Shown piece by piece: positions 23,287 through 35,039 of a stretch of DNA of 64,000 nt. The position numbers and the translations under genes were made by a program. This DNA is from Pteria penguin (taxonomy: Eukaryota; Mollusca; Bivalvia; Pterioida; Pteriidae): assembly GCA_035048485.1 (NCBI GenBank), contig CM068581.1:10305430-10369429 (forward strand), in the 5' to 3' direction. The notes under the pieces are model-generated. The model had not been told where the DNA came from. It saw only the letters and a program-made list of their open reading frames with translations, and did not search any database. Within the stretch, counting starts at the first letter, position 1. Every line of letters starts with the position of its first letter.

Positions 23287-23372
23287 TAGTCAAACCTCGC
23301 TATCTCGAAGTCGGAGGGACCGTGGAAAGTACTTCGAGATATCCGTAGTTCGAGATATCCGAATTTCGAGTT
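23287..23372 (+). repeat. pogo/Tigger-like terminal repeat fragment
   Basis: AGTCAAACCTCGCTATCTCGA, a GGGACCG segment and TTCGAGATATCCG words repeated twice, as in terminal inverted repeats of pogo-type DNA transposons. Only one end is seen here; a weaker related piece lies at 36195-36240. Confidence 0.5.
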
Positions 23373-23635
23373 TAGGATCACAAATGTTGAAGTTAACATA
23401 CGCCGGCACATTTGACATGTGAATATTATACCGGTAGTACGTGACGTATTTATCAATAAATATACATGAAGATGTGCATATATTGTTCGAAAATAATAAA
23501 TCTAAATATCATCATAACTTTTATTAATGAATATATAAATCAAATTTATTTATGAATATATTCCGAAACTGAAAATGTCATGTTTGGTTTTGTCGTATTG
23601 GGTTTGGTAATGCTGTATTTTTAAATTCAATACGG

Positions 23636-23908
23636 AAGCCGGCGTGACCTAGTGGTGTCGCGTCGGACTCCTGATCGGGAGGCCGGGGCTCGAGTCCCGC
23701 TCTGGTCATGCCGGTGTCATGTCTTTCGGATGAGACAATAAAAACCGAGGCCCCGTGTCGTGGTATGCATGGCACGTTAAAGATCCCTCACTATTACAGG
23801 AGGGTCAGTTGCAAAGGTCAAAATTTGTATGCCCCGCATCAGGCAGATGCCGTCACCATATACGTGAAATATTCGTGGTGTGACGTAAAACAAAAATCAA
23901 TCAATCAG
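23636..23908 (+). mobile_element. Full-length SINE with 14-bp target duplication
   Basis: Same SINE family (head GCCGGCGTGACCTAGTGG, B box GGCTCGAGTCC, tail ATCAATCAATCAG). The duplication TAAATTCAATACGG at 23622-23635 and 23909-23922 shows LINE-type target-primed insertion. Belongs to the GACTCCTGATCGGGAGG subfamily. Confidence 0.95.
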
Positions 23909-23922
23909 TAAATTCAATACGG

Positions 23923-24659
23923 GATATAACTGTGTTATACTATACCTTAAACCGAGGACGGATTAATACATAAGACGAGATGAAGAAACATGTCATGATT
24001 TTAAATTCAAAACACTCAAGCCACTGTAACTTTGCATATAATACATAGATAAACACATGGATACGAAATAAAAACAGATGAATGAATTTCTTTAAATAAA
24101 TGCAGGTAGATCAAATTCAATAAGGTACGTACTTATGGACTCGATTGATTATGTCATCTCTACGTAAAGGTTGGTACACGATTTTCAAACACGAAGAGAT
24201 ACATGTATGGTCCCAAGCGAAGCGAGGGAGTATATCGAGGGGGGAGGGGGGCGAGAAAAGAGTGTACCAACCGACTTAGTACACGGTTACAGTATGTAGT
24301 TAATGGACAAATTCTCATTGGTTTTGAGATTTTCCCCAACAATAATCTATATGAGCCCATGACAATTATTTAGTTATCAAGCAATCATTAGTTTAAACTA
24401 TGTTTATTCGTATAAAGCAAATATATAATAAATGATAATAGTACAACTGCGAGATCTGGAAAAAAGCGGCAATCGCTTATATAAATCCATCTCTCAAATG
24501 TATATACGATACATTGGTAAGGACATACACTATCTACAATGATATATAGATATACAAGATATAGAAAGTACTATTTTACATAAAATCAAACTTTGTCTTA
24601 TAAACAATGCATACATTTCCATAGAATCATAATTATAAGTGTTTTGTACAATAGTGATT
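23923..24659. other. Non-coding with a dispersed repeat at 24140-24395
   Basis: The segment at 24140-24395 (TACCAACCGACTTA, TAGTTAATGGACAAATTCTC, AACAATAATCTATATGAGC) recurs at about 35040-35215, and its CGAAGCGAGGGAG...GGGCGAGAAAAG part recurs inverted at 35905-35965. No gene seen in the remainder. Confidence 0.5.
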
Positions 24660-24935
24660 AATATACTTAGAAACGCTTAGTTTTTAATAAAAAAATCTTG
24701 CACCTGGAGAAACAAACAAGTATTATATTCGAGTGATTTTCCTTTGTTTCCAAAAAGTAATATGTTACATCAGTTTCCATCTGAGGGGTATTTATTGATT
24801 GAAACAACCGTCTACGCTCGTTTACATAGTGTTTACAATATAACCAAAAAATGTTTCGTGCTTTCAACCTCACCACATGTACAATTTGGATCGGGCTCTA
24901 TATTCTTTAAAGGAGCTTGGTCCGATTGAAGTCGG
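24660..24935 (-). pseudogene. LINE ORF2 3' end fragment
   Basis: The minus strand encodes a PDPNCTCGEVESTKHF segment (about 24900-24850, with one frameshift), then YCKHYVNERRRLFQSIN and KIFLLKTKRF up to the stop. This matches the C-terminal cysteine/histidine region that follows the RT in many animal LINEs (CxCG...HFF..C..Y...R..L). Only the tail is present, as expected for a severely 5'-truncated copy. Confidence 0.65.
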
Positions 24936-25160
24936 GAAAAGTATGAAAAAATGTAAACGGATTTCTTAAATGGCAATCGATTGCTAGTATATTATCTAAG
25001 ATGTGTAAAACGTATCGTTACCAAAGTCGATGTAGTTACCGAGATATGCCCGTTTTACTTTTGCAACATAACCAGGCCAACTCCTTGAATATTGATGAGG
25101 TCGGTCAGAGGAAATCACGTGACAATGAAACTCGAGCTTTACCCGATCCTTACATTTGTT

Positions 25161-25192
<32 letters not shown>

Positions 25193-25415
25193 GTTTTTTG
25201 CCTCTGAGTTTGTGTATAGTTATTTTCTACCACACTTTTGCTTTTCTCGTGCTCGTATTCCTCCATGTGAACCATTTTTCTTGTTTTCTACAGTGAATAT
25301 CCGCGCACGCGCATGATTATGGGCGGAGCATCGTCTTATTTGGGAAAGTGATACCAGCCGAATTTAATTCGACTCAATTACCTTTATTCTACGAAAACAT
25401 TGAGGGATTTTAGTT
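24936..25415. other. Non-coding with a poly-T tract
   Basis: A run of about 27 T near 25164-25190. ORFs of poly-F type across it are artefacts. No gene or clear element end seen. Confidence 0.5.
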
Positions 25416-25986
25416 TTAAATTTTGCAATTAACACAAAGTTTATCATTTATGTAATACAGGAAAAATAAGATATTGTCGTAATTTATCCTTTTCATGCTA
25501 AAATTTTCCAGTCTCGGACCATGTCCCTTTAAAAAGAGATGATGTTTTAAACTGCTGCAACTCATTCTAAGACGCGCATGAAGTGTTTGGCTTTGACGAG
25601 TACCACGATAATAATATTCAGGAATTGGATTATGTTCTGATAAGGATTTAAAATTCTCTAAGAGTTTAATATGATCAGGAAGAGCATTCCATTGGCGAAT
25701 ACTGGAGGGGATACAACTTTCAAAATAGTGAGTACTTCTGGAATGTATTTGTATATAGTTTGGTGAATGTCTAGTGTTGTAAGAGTGACGTTGAAAATGT
25801 TGTTCAGGAATGAGTGCATTTAAGTAATGAGGGGCCATGTGGTGTATTATTTTAAAGAATTGTATTAGTTTGTGATTTTGTCGTTAGTCGTGGAGTTTTT
25901 TCCACCCATATTCTTTAAAGAGTTGATATATACTAGCTAGTTTAGTTGCTCCGGTCACGATTCTTGCAGCTTCTATATTAATTTTC

Positions 25987-26160
25987 GGGGCAGGCTTGGT
26001 GTAGTGGTTAAGCGCTTGGCTTGCGGCGCCGACGATCCGGGTTCGATTCCCGGGTTGCGCCACTATGTTTTAGAGGTTGGTTACCTCCTGCTTCCATGTC
26101 GCGATATAACTGAAAAATTGTTGAAAGCGACGTAAAACACCAATCAACCAACCAACCAAT
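25987..26160 (+). mobile_element. Second SINE type, 174 bp, 14-bp target duplication
   Basis: tRNA-like head with A box TGGTGTAGTGG and B box GGTTCGATTCC, a short unrelated body (GTTGGTTACCTCCTGC, GAAAGCGACGTAAAAC) and an (ACCA)n tail. The target duplication CTATATTAATTTTC at 25973-25986 and 26161-26174 is exact. It interrupts the minus-strand LINE ORF2 and so is younger than that LINE. The body is different from the longer SINE family in this window. Confidence 0.92.
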
Positions 26161-27311
26161 CTATATTAATTTTCTCAATGTTTTCTTTATAATAGTTTGG
26201 ACAATTATCCCAGATTATATCGGCGTACTCGAGAACGGGGCATATAAGGGAAAAACACATAATTTGGAGTGTACGCCGATCTAATGCAAATTTCAAATTT
26301 CTTAACATATTTGACTTAGAAGTTGCTTTATAAATTATATAGTCAATATAATCTCCCCATTGATAATCAGCACTAAATATTAATCCAAGATGTTTATGTG
26401 AAGTGACGCTTTGGATGGGGACATCATTAAAAAATAAGGGAAGGTGATTTGGTTGGTGAGTTTTCCTAGATATGACTAAGTCTTCAGTTTTTTGTGGGTT
26501 AAAGGTGACGAGCCATTTTTAGCCCACGCATGAACAATATTTAAGTTAGTGTTTAAAATTTGTGCCTATTCATTTGCATCATCAACAATAACATAAATAG
26601 AAGTATCATCTGCAAATAATTTGACAGTACACTTGATTTCAGTAACAATGTCATTTATAAATATTAGAAATAAAAGAGGACCAAGTATAGATCCCTTAGG
26701 AACTCCAGTATTGATCTGAATTGTGTTTCATTTTTTTTCCATCAATGACAACTTTTTGTTTACGTTTAGATAAATAATCACTTAACCAATCTAACAATGA
26801 ACCCTTTATTCCAAGATTTTGAATTTTGAGTAGTAATGCCTGATGCCAAACTTTATCAAATGCTTTTCTTATATGAAAAAATACTACCCTGACTTCTTTA
26901 CCTTCATCTAAAGCTTTAGAAAATTCATTTGTCAAGTAAAGAAGTTGATTAATGGTGGAGTCCCCTTTAATGAATCCTGACTGGTGTTGTGAAAGAAGTT
27001 TATGAGACACAATGCAATTATGCAAATGCTTATTTATATACACATTTCTCAAAAACCTTACTTAATATAGAAAGAAGAGAGATGGGTCAGTAATTTGAGG
27101 CTTTTGAGGATCAGATTTTTTGAAAATAGGTACAACGTTATCTATTTTCCATGATAATAGAAACTTATTAAAAATTAATGACATATTATATAGTTTTTGT
27201 AATGAGAAAGCTAATTCGCTACATGCTCCTTTCAATAGTCTGGGACTTAATTCATCTGGACCGCATGCTTTGCTTACATCAAGACAACAAAGTACATCCA
27301 AAACATCTTGT

Positions 27312-27315
<4 letters not shown>

Positions 27316-27401
<86 letters not shown>

Positions 27402-27446
27402 TCAAGTACATCCAAAACATCTTGTTCTGATATATATATATATATA
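27316..27446. repeat. (TA)n expansion and 40-bp duplication inside LINE coding
   Basis: 83 bp of pure TA at 27316-27398 and a second short run at 27431-27446. The segment AGTACATCCAAAACATCTTG lies before both runs (27291, 27405), so a piece of the LINE with a short TA tract was duplicated and one copy expanded. The TA run stays open in both strands and yields IYIYIY peptides. Confidence 0.95.
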
Positions 27447-28834
27447 GACTCAAGCGATGACTTTGTTGTTTACCACAGGATCTGGGACTTGCGAGTCATC
27501 AATAATAGATAGTTTTGCAAAAAAGTTGTTTAACACATTAACTTTATCCAGATCATCAGTATGTGCTATTGAATCATCTGTTACTAAACAATTAATATCA
27601 CTAGATTTACTTTTGAAACCAGATACATTCTTAGCTAAATTCCACCAATCCTTGGAGCCAAAATTACTAGTTTTGATTTTATTACATAACGATTCATAAT
27701 AAGTTGTTTTAGCCTTTCTGAGTAAATCAATAACTTCATTTCTAAATCTTTTAAACATATTCTAATCAGATGTATTTGATGTTCTTTTGGCTTTTCTCCT
27801 TAATCTATCCCTTTTTCTCATCAATTTTCGAATGTTATTATTTAACCAAGGTAAGTCATTTTTACGGACAGTGATAATTTTGTTAGGGAAATTTTTTGAA
27901 TTAATATCAAGGATTGTATTAGTGAATAGAGATACGCATTGATCTATTGAATAATCATATGAAATGATATTATCCCAATGGACAGCTTCAATCAATCTTT
28001 TATACTCCGGATAGTCACCTTGGTTTTAAGTTTAAAAGAATTGTTATTGATTTTCTTAGATTTGAAAATACCAACCATAGGGCAATGATACTTAATATTA
28101 ACATCTAAAAATGGTACACAAACATCGCTGTACAAGAAAATGTTTGGGTTATTATCATCATATCAAGAAGGGATGCCGAATTTTCTGTGATAGAAGTTGC
28201 TTGTTTTATCAATTGATGAAGTCCAAAATTTTCGAGAATATGATTTGAATTATCATTGTTTAATTGGTTTTCGTTGAAGTCTCCGGTAATGATTTTGTTT
28301 TTCATTAGTGTTTCCAAAGCAAATTGATTGTTTAATTAAGTTCCAAGATTCGTTATTGGCATTTGGTGGGCGATAAAACGTGCTGATAAGGTATCTTTCA
28401 TTGTGAACTTTAATTTCAACCTAGACACATTCAATTTTTCTAATATTGAAGTCATATCTTCCTTTACAAAATATATTATTTTTAAAATAAACAATAACCC
28501 CTCCCCCAGGCCTGTCAGCTCTGTCGCATCGAAAAGGAGGGTTAAAATGTTCAAGTTCTGCGTCTTTACCAGGTATGGAGCCATTTAACCAACTTCCTGT
28601 AAAACATAATATGTCAAAATCGATTAAATCTGCGTTGATGATATCAAGTTTTGGTTTAAGACTCTGTATAATTAGATGAATCATGGATAAATGTGTGTTC
28701 ATTCCTTCAATGTTTATGTCCATAATTGAGTTCATATTGCTTTCGGGGCTGACAGGTCTGGGGCCAGGGTTTAATTTGATATCTCCACAAAGGATGAGCA
28801 ACAAAGAAATAACAGAAAACCCTTTTTTCTCCAT

Positions 28835-29055
28835 GTAAACACAATATGTTAATTAGCAAAACAGTTAAAAATCAATAGTAAATTTACCTTTGTATGCACG
28901 CGAGCAATATCTACCTATCCTGGCTCTGTACAGCGCTAAAGCAACCGTCATGATTCAGTAGTTCTAATGTATGTAACCGAGATCGTACAAACTAGGACAT
29001 GGAGAGTCACTCGAGTGTTCGAAATGAAAAGAACAAAGTTAAACACCATATTTGA
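28835..29055. other. Between LINE ORF2 start and SINE
   Basis: About 220 bp upstream of the ORF2 start. It may be the ORF1-ORF2 spacer of the same LINE, but nothing diagnostic is seen. Confidence 0.35.
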
Positions 29056-29332
29056 TTGATTGATTGATTGATTTTTGTTTTACGTCACACCACGAATATT
29101 TCACGTATATGGTGACGGCATCTGCCTGATGCGGGGCATACAAATTTTGACCTTTGCAACGGACCCACCCGAAGCAGTGAGGGATCTTTAATGTGCCATG
29201 CATACCACGACACGGGGCCTCGGTTTTTACTGTCTCATCCGAAAGACATGACACCGGCATGACCAGAGCAGGATTCGAACCCCGGCCTCCCGATCAGGAG
29301 TCCGACGCGATACCACTAGGCCACGCCGGCTT
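29056..29332 (-). mobile_element. Full-length SINE with 12-bp target duplication
   Basis: Minus-strand copy of the long SINE family: head at 29330 (GCCGGCGTGGCCTAGTGG), tail (TTGA)n at 29056-29072. The target duplication CACCATATTTGA lies at 29044-29055 and 29333-29344. Closest to the copy at 48605. Confidence 0.95.
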
Positions 29333-29739
29333 CACCATATTTGAACATTGCTTCAAGATTCTATGATTATGGGTAACACTTTACATGTATGCAGAATAAG
29401 ACAAATGAAATGTGAACATTTGAGGAAAAAATATTCAAAATAAAGAAGCTTTCTGTGAATCATTGAACAGTTATAGCCTGAGCAATAGGATATATACAGT
29501 TCACACATGCATATAACACAGTAAACGAATACCATGTCATTCATACTATTGAATGAGATATACCAATTGACCAATAGAATGAAGAGTAAGTATGTGACGC
29601 AATTATGCATACATTCTTCTTCCATTATGAAATGTACTCATAAATGAGTGTCATACATTCAATGACATTTTACGACACAAGAATGTTTACTAATATTGGA
29701 TCCACGTGCTATAGACAGTCCTTTTGTGATGATGACATT
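29333..29739. other. Nothing recognised
   Basis: AT-rich sequence between the SINE and the ORF1 remnant; only chance ORFs. Confidence 0.4.
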
Positions 29740-30596
29740 TCAGCTGTTCAGTTCATTATCAATAACTATATCGGCAGTATGGACTGTACGTTGATGAGAT
29801 CGTCCACGCATAGGATTTTGGGAGTTTTTTTGGTCAGTATTGTCAATGAGAAAGATTATCCCGTCCCAGACGAAGGTGGATTTCGCTTTTTTATTTTTAA
29901 CCAACTGGCGGCACTCATACGCGAGTTTACTCCTTGTCTTTGTCAGGTCCTGATTTATGGATACACCCGCCATACCATGGATTTTCCTAAGGTTTTTACT
30001 CTCTTTCAGGAGGCGGTGACGAATATTGTAATTTTTTATCCGTGCGATGATGGGGCGTAGGCGGTCCTGACGCTTGGATCCTACCTGGTGCGAGACCTCA
30101 AGGTCCGAAGAAGCAAGCGGCACTTTTAGCTTATCTGCTATATCGAGGATAACATTATCGGTATCGGTATATTCCTCACATATGACTAAACTCTCACACA
30201 GATTCGTCGGCTGTACATCTCTAAATCATCAATACGCTGTTTGAGTATTTTGTTTTCTTCGGCCATGGTTGCGAGGGCCTCATTGAAGGGCTCCAGTGCC
30301 TCCTCTACTCGGATCTGGGCTAGTGTTTGCAGTTCATTTGCAATGAGGTTCTTCAAGTCATTAACATAATAGCCTTTACAGCAATAGCAATTTTAGACAC
30401 ATCATCGTCCGATAGACTTGTATTTGTGAGTTGTTCTTGTTGAACTGTCGCCATCTTGGGCGTGGCGGGTACGCTTCAGGAGAAGGAGAGGAGTCCTTCT
30501 GTTTTTAGCTTGTTGCTTTGATGATGGCGAGGGACTTGAAGTACCACTAGGTGACAACCTATGTTTGCCCATACTACTGTTGTTAAGTGACATGAT
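29740..30596 (-). pseudogene. LINE ORF1-like RNA-binding protein, broken
   Basis: Upstream part (from about 30596) is a basic, serine-rich N terminus (SPSGTSSPSPSSKQQAKNRR); next a coiled-coil stretch (AEENKILKQRIDDLEMYSRR near 30265-30205); then ADKLKVPLASSDLEVSHQVG, RLRPIIARIKNYNIRHRLL and a C-terminal half with INQDLTKTRSKLAYECRQL. This order (coiled coil, RRM-like, C-terminal domain ending in T-W-DG) is that of L1-like ORF1 chaperones. A shift near 30200-30190 breaks the frame. It lies on the same strand upstream of the ORF2 at 25416-28834 and may be its partner; this is inferred from position only. Confidence 0.7.
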
Positions 30597-30849
30597 TATT
30601 GTTATTAGGTCGACACGTTGATTCGAACACTCGTCTCGTGCCAAGGTCAAGTAGATGAAAGTTTAAATTGGTCTTACCGGCTTGTTAATGTTTATATCTC
30701 CAAGATATTTCACAAAATTGTTATTATATCCTAATGAATCACTCTGCACTGTCACAGAATGCCGTATTTTGGATATTTACATAATTTTTTTCAGTAAAAC
30801 TTCAAGAGCAAAGTTTAGTGTATTATCCTTCGGCGCATGCGCATACACA

Positions 30850-31105
30850 TCAAGCAATCATTGAATAATTACTGAATTCATATCATTTACAAATTCATTC
30901 TTCCATGATATTTCAATATTCGGGATGTGTCCCACAGTATACTATGGATTGTAAATTAGAGGTCTTTCAAAATGATGACATTATGGATATATCCACCCGT
31001 AGTTTTTTTTTTTTTTTTCATCGGGAAAGTTCAATTGATAAGACGCGCTTTGGTCCATCACTTACCGACTCTGTGCTAGAACTAGAACAGTACTAAAAAA
31101 AGAGA
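30850..31105 (+). repeat. Dispersed repeat, copy of 35203-35425
   Basis: AATCATTGAATAATTA, CAAATTCATTCTTCCATG, CAATATTCGGG, TATGGATTGTAAATTAGAGG, ATATATCCACCC, then a T run and CATCGGGAAA. These words occur in the same order at 35203-35425. Non-coding. Confidence 0.85.
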
Positions 31106-31345
31106 AGACAAAACAGTTTACATGCATGAGAAGCAACAATACATATTGTAAAGATTCATAATATAAATATATACTAGCAAATAAATTAAATTATCAAAAT
31201 AATATGTTATAATATAGCAATTCAATACATATTCATGACAATATTCATATCAATTCATCTTTTAATTTTATAGCCGAAAATATGTAATTGAATAGATTAG
31301 TATAATGTTTACACTTTTGCCTTATAAATAATTTCACAATTTTTT
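31106..31345. other. AT-rich, possible LINE 3' UTR
   Basis: Lies downstream (minus strand) of the LINE at 31346-33345 and may be its 3' tail. No gene. Confidence 0.4.
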
Positions 31346-33345
31346 TTAAATATTAGGCCATGAGTGACAGAATTTGGGCAAAAACTTACTGCGCAAATTT
31401 CTATATAAAGGACATGCTAAAATAAAGTGATATTCGTTTTCAATCATATTAAGTGAGCAATGTTTACTTTTTCTATTTTCTCTTACAATGCTCTGATGTC
31501 TACCGTTTCTATTTCTAAATTGTGAGCAGAACAACGTATTCTAGCCAAAAAACATCTATGCTTGACATACCAATATTGTCTAAGTAAGGTTCAAACTCCA
31601 AATTTTGTTTAATAGTAGCATGAAAATTTAAACGAGACATTGTATTAATTTTGCTTTTCCAATTCTGAATAAAACAATCAATTAATCTTTGTTTAATAAC
31701 ATAGAATTGCCTAAGATCTACTTAATTAGAATGCCATAATTCTGAAAATCCAAGCTCATCAAGTAGAGTTTTTATCTTAAATGACCAGCAATTAGTGTGA
31801 TTATTATGGTCAACATTATGTTTTTCTCTTTTGTATATTTTATAAAGTAAAGTTGAATCATTCGTGACAATATTAAACCAATATTTTAGCAAACGAATTT
31901 TGCAACGTACATGTACATCAAACGGTAACTGACCAAATTCTCCAAGAACAGCATAATTTGGAATACTTTGTTTAACCTGTAATCTTTCTTTACAAAATTT
32001 GTACAGCAGTTTATTAATTGGTTCAACATCATCTAAACCCCCATATTTCCGAACCATACCTTAAAATCTGTTGTATTAATTTATTGAGTAAAGACATCTT
32101 TGATGAAATTTTAAAATCTAATTTGGAAAAAAGATCCTTTAATGCAAAAATTGCCTTATTGGCTTGTTCGGAAATAGTTTTTACAGCATGCTTCATATTA
32201 CCATTATAATATAAGTTATCACCAAGATAAGTATAATTATCAACAGTTTCTTAAGTGCTATTGTTATATTTAAAAACAGGATGGTTTCTTGATTTTCTTT
32301 TTTTCAAAAATACCTATTTTGGTTTTATTTATGTCAAAATGCATTCCCCATTTATTACAATAAGTGTACAACAAAATTTGTAGTCCCTCTGCAGTTTTTG
32401 ACAATAAAATTGTATCATCAGCAAACAATGACATCAAAATGGAAATATTATCAAAGTTAAAGAAATCATTAGCATTATCTAGTTTTAATGTGTCTTCAAT
32501 ATCGTTTAAAATGACGAAAATGAAAAAAAAATTGGACAAGGGTTCCTCTTGTTTCACTCCAGAATTTACATCAAAGAAGTCTGATACACTATTGTAAGTT
32601 CTTACACATGATTTGACATTTTCATGAATAGATTTTAGCATTTTTATACATTTTGAACTATAACCTGTTTGATGAAGCTTATAAATAAGTGCGTTTCTGT
32701 TAATCATATCAAAAGATTTTTTAAAATCGATAAATCCAACATATAATTTTTGTTTCTTAAAAATTCCTCATTGATAATTATATTTAAAATATTTATTCCG
32801 TCAATAGTTTGTCTGCTTTTCCTAAAACCAAATTGAAAATCTGAAAATAAGTTATTTTCTGCTGCAAATTTTGCGAGTCTATTTCTAATTACAATACTAA
32901 ATATTTTTGCAATACATTTTACTAATGTTATACCTCTGTTATTAATCACATCACATAAGTCACCTTTTTAGGGATAGGAATAATAATACTCTCCGTCCAA
33001 CTTTTTGGGTAAATCTGCTCGTATAAATATACTTAAAAAGTATAGTAACATTGGGAATTAATGGTGCATAGCACGTGATAAAAAATCCTCAGGCACGTTA
33101 TCTTTGATAAAATATGGAGACACCTCCATAATGGCGTTTTGCTTTTTTATTAGATTTTTTACCGTTCCAATTAAAACGATGAAAATTTTGTAAATTAACT
33201 CTTTTAAAATCTAATTAAGAAAACCAAGTTTCCGTGAAAATGCAAATTTCATAATTTGATATAAAATCTAAAAAAATCGCTATCATCAAGTTTGTTTTTC
33301 AGTTCTTGAGCATTTAAGATGCACGTTCGGATCTGTTGTCCCTCG
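31346..33345 (-). pseudogene. LINE ORF2 (RT), internally deleted
   Basis: Minus-strand non-LTR RT. The 5' end near 33345-33180 still shows a start of the endonuclease (AQELKNKLDDSDF and, after a shift, YEICIFTETWF), but most of the endonuclease is missing. RT blocks: NNRGITLVKCIAKIFSIVI and FQFGFRKSRQTIDGI (32949-32704), DMINRNALIYKLHQTGYS, a degenerate GVKQEEPLSNFFF (expected QGxPLSP) and LFADDTILLSKT (32707-32270), MHFDINKTKIGIF, then the C-terminal part at 32057-31722 and 31534-31346 (ENEYHFILACPLYRNLR). At least four frame breaks. ORF1 of the same copy lies at 33407-34114. Confidence 0.85.
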
Positions 33346-33406
33346 GCGGGTTCCCATGCTGCATCCTTATATTACCATGTTACTTCCGGTCCGGTTTACA
33401 GCGAAT

Positions 33407-34114
33407 TATCCACGTTAAGTTTATCTACGGTTAATCCACACTTTTTCCTCTATTTTGGATCTCTTTCGGAAACTGTTGTCCTACTCCGCAATCGGTACCG
33501 TCAAGATTTTTGGATGATCCTCGGACTTTTTCTCTGTCCGTGTACGTGTGGAATTTCGCTGCTATTGGGCTACGGCTACCTCTGCGTCATTTCCCTACTC
33601 TATGAACCCTTTCTAGTTTAATGTTTCCCTGGGCTCCTTCGATTTTCATTTTATCCTCCATAAACTTGCCAGTTATTTCAATGCAGTTTTCTTCTTCAGC
33701 CTCTGGTATGTTAGAGAACATCAGGTTATCACGCATTGATCTGCTCTGAATATCAAGTATGTCTTCACTTAATTTGACATGATCCGCTTGCAGGCATTTA
33801 AGCACATTTTGTAGTTCTGTTATTTCTTCGGTATTTCTCACCTTCAGTTCTCTTTGTTCTTTTTGTAACTCGTTTATACTTTCACTGTCAAATCGACGAC
33901 TGTTTTCTACTGTAGTCACCCTTTCTTCTAGTTTTTTAACAATATTATCCAGACTTGCCACTTTTCTGTCTATTGAATTCACTTTATCATTTATACTGTC
34001 TAATAACTTCAGTCTTTCGTGCATTTGATTTAGTCTACTCAATTTATCATTAAGAGTCTGATCATTGTTCACTTGTTGATAATTTTGCATAGGATTCATT
34101 TGTTGCGGATACAT
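33407..34114 (-). pseudogene. LINE ORF1 of the same copy
   Basis: Starts MYPQQMNPMQNYQQVNN at 34114. A long coiled coil with heptads covers residues ~22-130 (LDSINDKVNSIDRKV, LQNVLKCLQADHVKLSE), followed by an RRM-like SRSMRDNLMFSNIPEAEEEN and KLERVHRVGK. The open frame stops at 33587, but the next frame continues PIAAKFHTYTDREKVRGS and FPKEIQNRGKSVD to about 33407, so one frameshift separates RRM and C-terminal domain. Directly upstream of the ORF2 remnant, as in L1-like two-ORF elements. Confidence 0.85.
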
Positions 34115-34329
34115 TTGGTTTTGCGGCTGAATATGTTGATTTAAGGGGGATTAATATAACTGGTTACCATATGTGAAAGTTGGCGAGCTATAATACATAT
34201 GTTGTTTTGATCTGCGCCTTGCTGCATATTCTGGTTATTGTTCATTGTGCACGTATACGGTTATCCGTTTGTTCTATGCTTGGACTGGGGGTAGTACCCT
34301 TACGTTTCTGAGATTTGCTGAGATTATGG

Positions 34330-34640
34330 CTTTGCCATTTTGTGAATGAGGCACGTTGTCAAGGCGGCAAATAGATTTATCTTTTAATAGTTTTTCATGA
34401 AATAGATAAATACTTTTAAAAATTGTATCCATTCGAAACCTGGTGGATAATGTCAAGAAAGGCATTCGAACCCATGATCCTTTTCATTTGAAAATTTACA
34501 GATTCGTTCGAAACTAATACGGTCGAAACTAATATAATCTTAAATAAGAATTAAGAACATCTGTTGAATGTAATGTTCATTAAATGTTGGAATAGAATAA
34601 CAATAAAATTAATAGTTGTTCGACGCTTTAAAATGCTGGA
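34330..34640 (+). repeat. ~310-bp segment duplicated at 35590-35905
   Basis: Shared order: GAATGAGGCACGTTGTCAAG, CATGAAATAGATAAATAC, CATTCGAAACCTGGTG, AGAAAGGCATTCGAACCC, TGAATGTAA.GTTCATTAAATG, GTTGTTCGACGCTTT. Spacing between the copies is about 1.26 kb. Non-coding. Confidence 0.85.
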
Positions 34641-34737
34641 TTTGAAGAACAAGAAATCATGCAGCGCAGTGGTCATAGAAGTACAGTTGTTCGAAGAAAC
34701 AAGAGGCCATCGGAAACTAAACTTCAAAATGATAATA

Positions 34738-34920
34738 GACCCTTTCACACTAATCTGCGGACCTAATATTTTGGTGGGCGGAAGTATTTGTGGAGACCCA
34801 TTAGTAACAGCTTTTATCAACATTGCGTAGTTGAAGAGTATTGTGAAATGGCACGGATAGGTCTCCGCAAACACTTCCGCCCACCAAAACATTAGGTCCA
34901 CAGGTTAGTGTGAAAGGGTC
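34738..34920. mobile_element. 183-bp MITE with TA target site
   Basis: Terminal inverted repeats of about 60 bp, ends GACCCTTTCACACTAA and its complement, with TA at 34736-34737 and 34921-34922. The arms share TTTTGGTGGGCGGAAG/CTTCCGCCCACCAAAA. Non-coding. Confidence 0.85.
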
Positions 34921-35039
34921 TATATCTGACGCATTGCAACATCTACCACCTGAAAACCTGACTAGGAGAATATTCCGCCGCTACCTTTGCCGACTCTTAA
35001 CCCTCAATCAACTGAATCCAATACACAAGATCCTTCTCC

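Larger units (their letters stand above)
25416..28834 (-). pseudogene. LINE ORF2 (endonuclease + RT), broken, 2A-like start
   Basis: Near-complete ORF2 of an APE-type non-LTR retrotransposon, probably of the Jockey/CR1 superfamily. From 5' to 3': an N terminus at 28834 with a hydrophobic stretch and a 2A-like GDIKLNPGP; endonuclease parts (DIINADLIDFDILCFTGSWL, RPGGGVIVYFKNN); a linker (NDLPWLNNNIRKLMRKRDRL, 27762-27995); RT ([66 protein letters not shown] and LFADDTSIY near 26690-26590); and a C-terminal region (HSYNTRHSPNY, SSIRQWNALPDHI, LHARLRMSCSSL) to the stop at 25416. Breaks: many shifts, a (TA)n expansion at 27316-27398, and a SINE at 25987-26160. Its probable ORF1 is at 29740-30596. 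Confidence 0.85.

Noticed and set aside
25001..25316. Poly-Phe ORFs
   Set aside because: Read through a poly-T tract.
27062..27512. IYIYIY-containing proteins
   Set aside because: Translation of a TA microsatellite inside a LINE.
29644..30060. 138-codon plus-strand ORF
   Set aside because: Antisense shadow of the LINE ORF1 on the minus strand.
33319..33621. 100-codon plus-strand ORF
   Set aside because: Antisense to the C-terminal part of the LINE ORF1.
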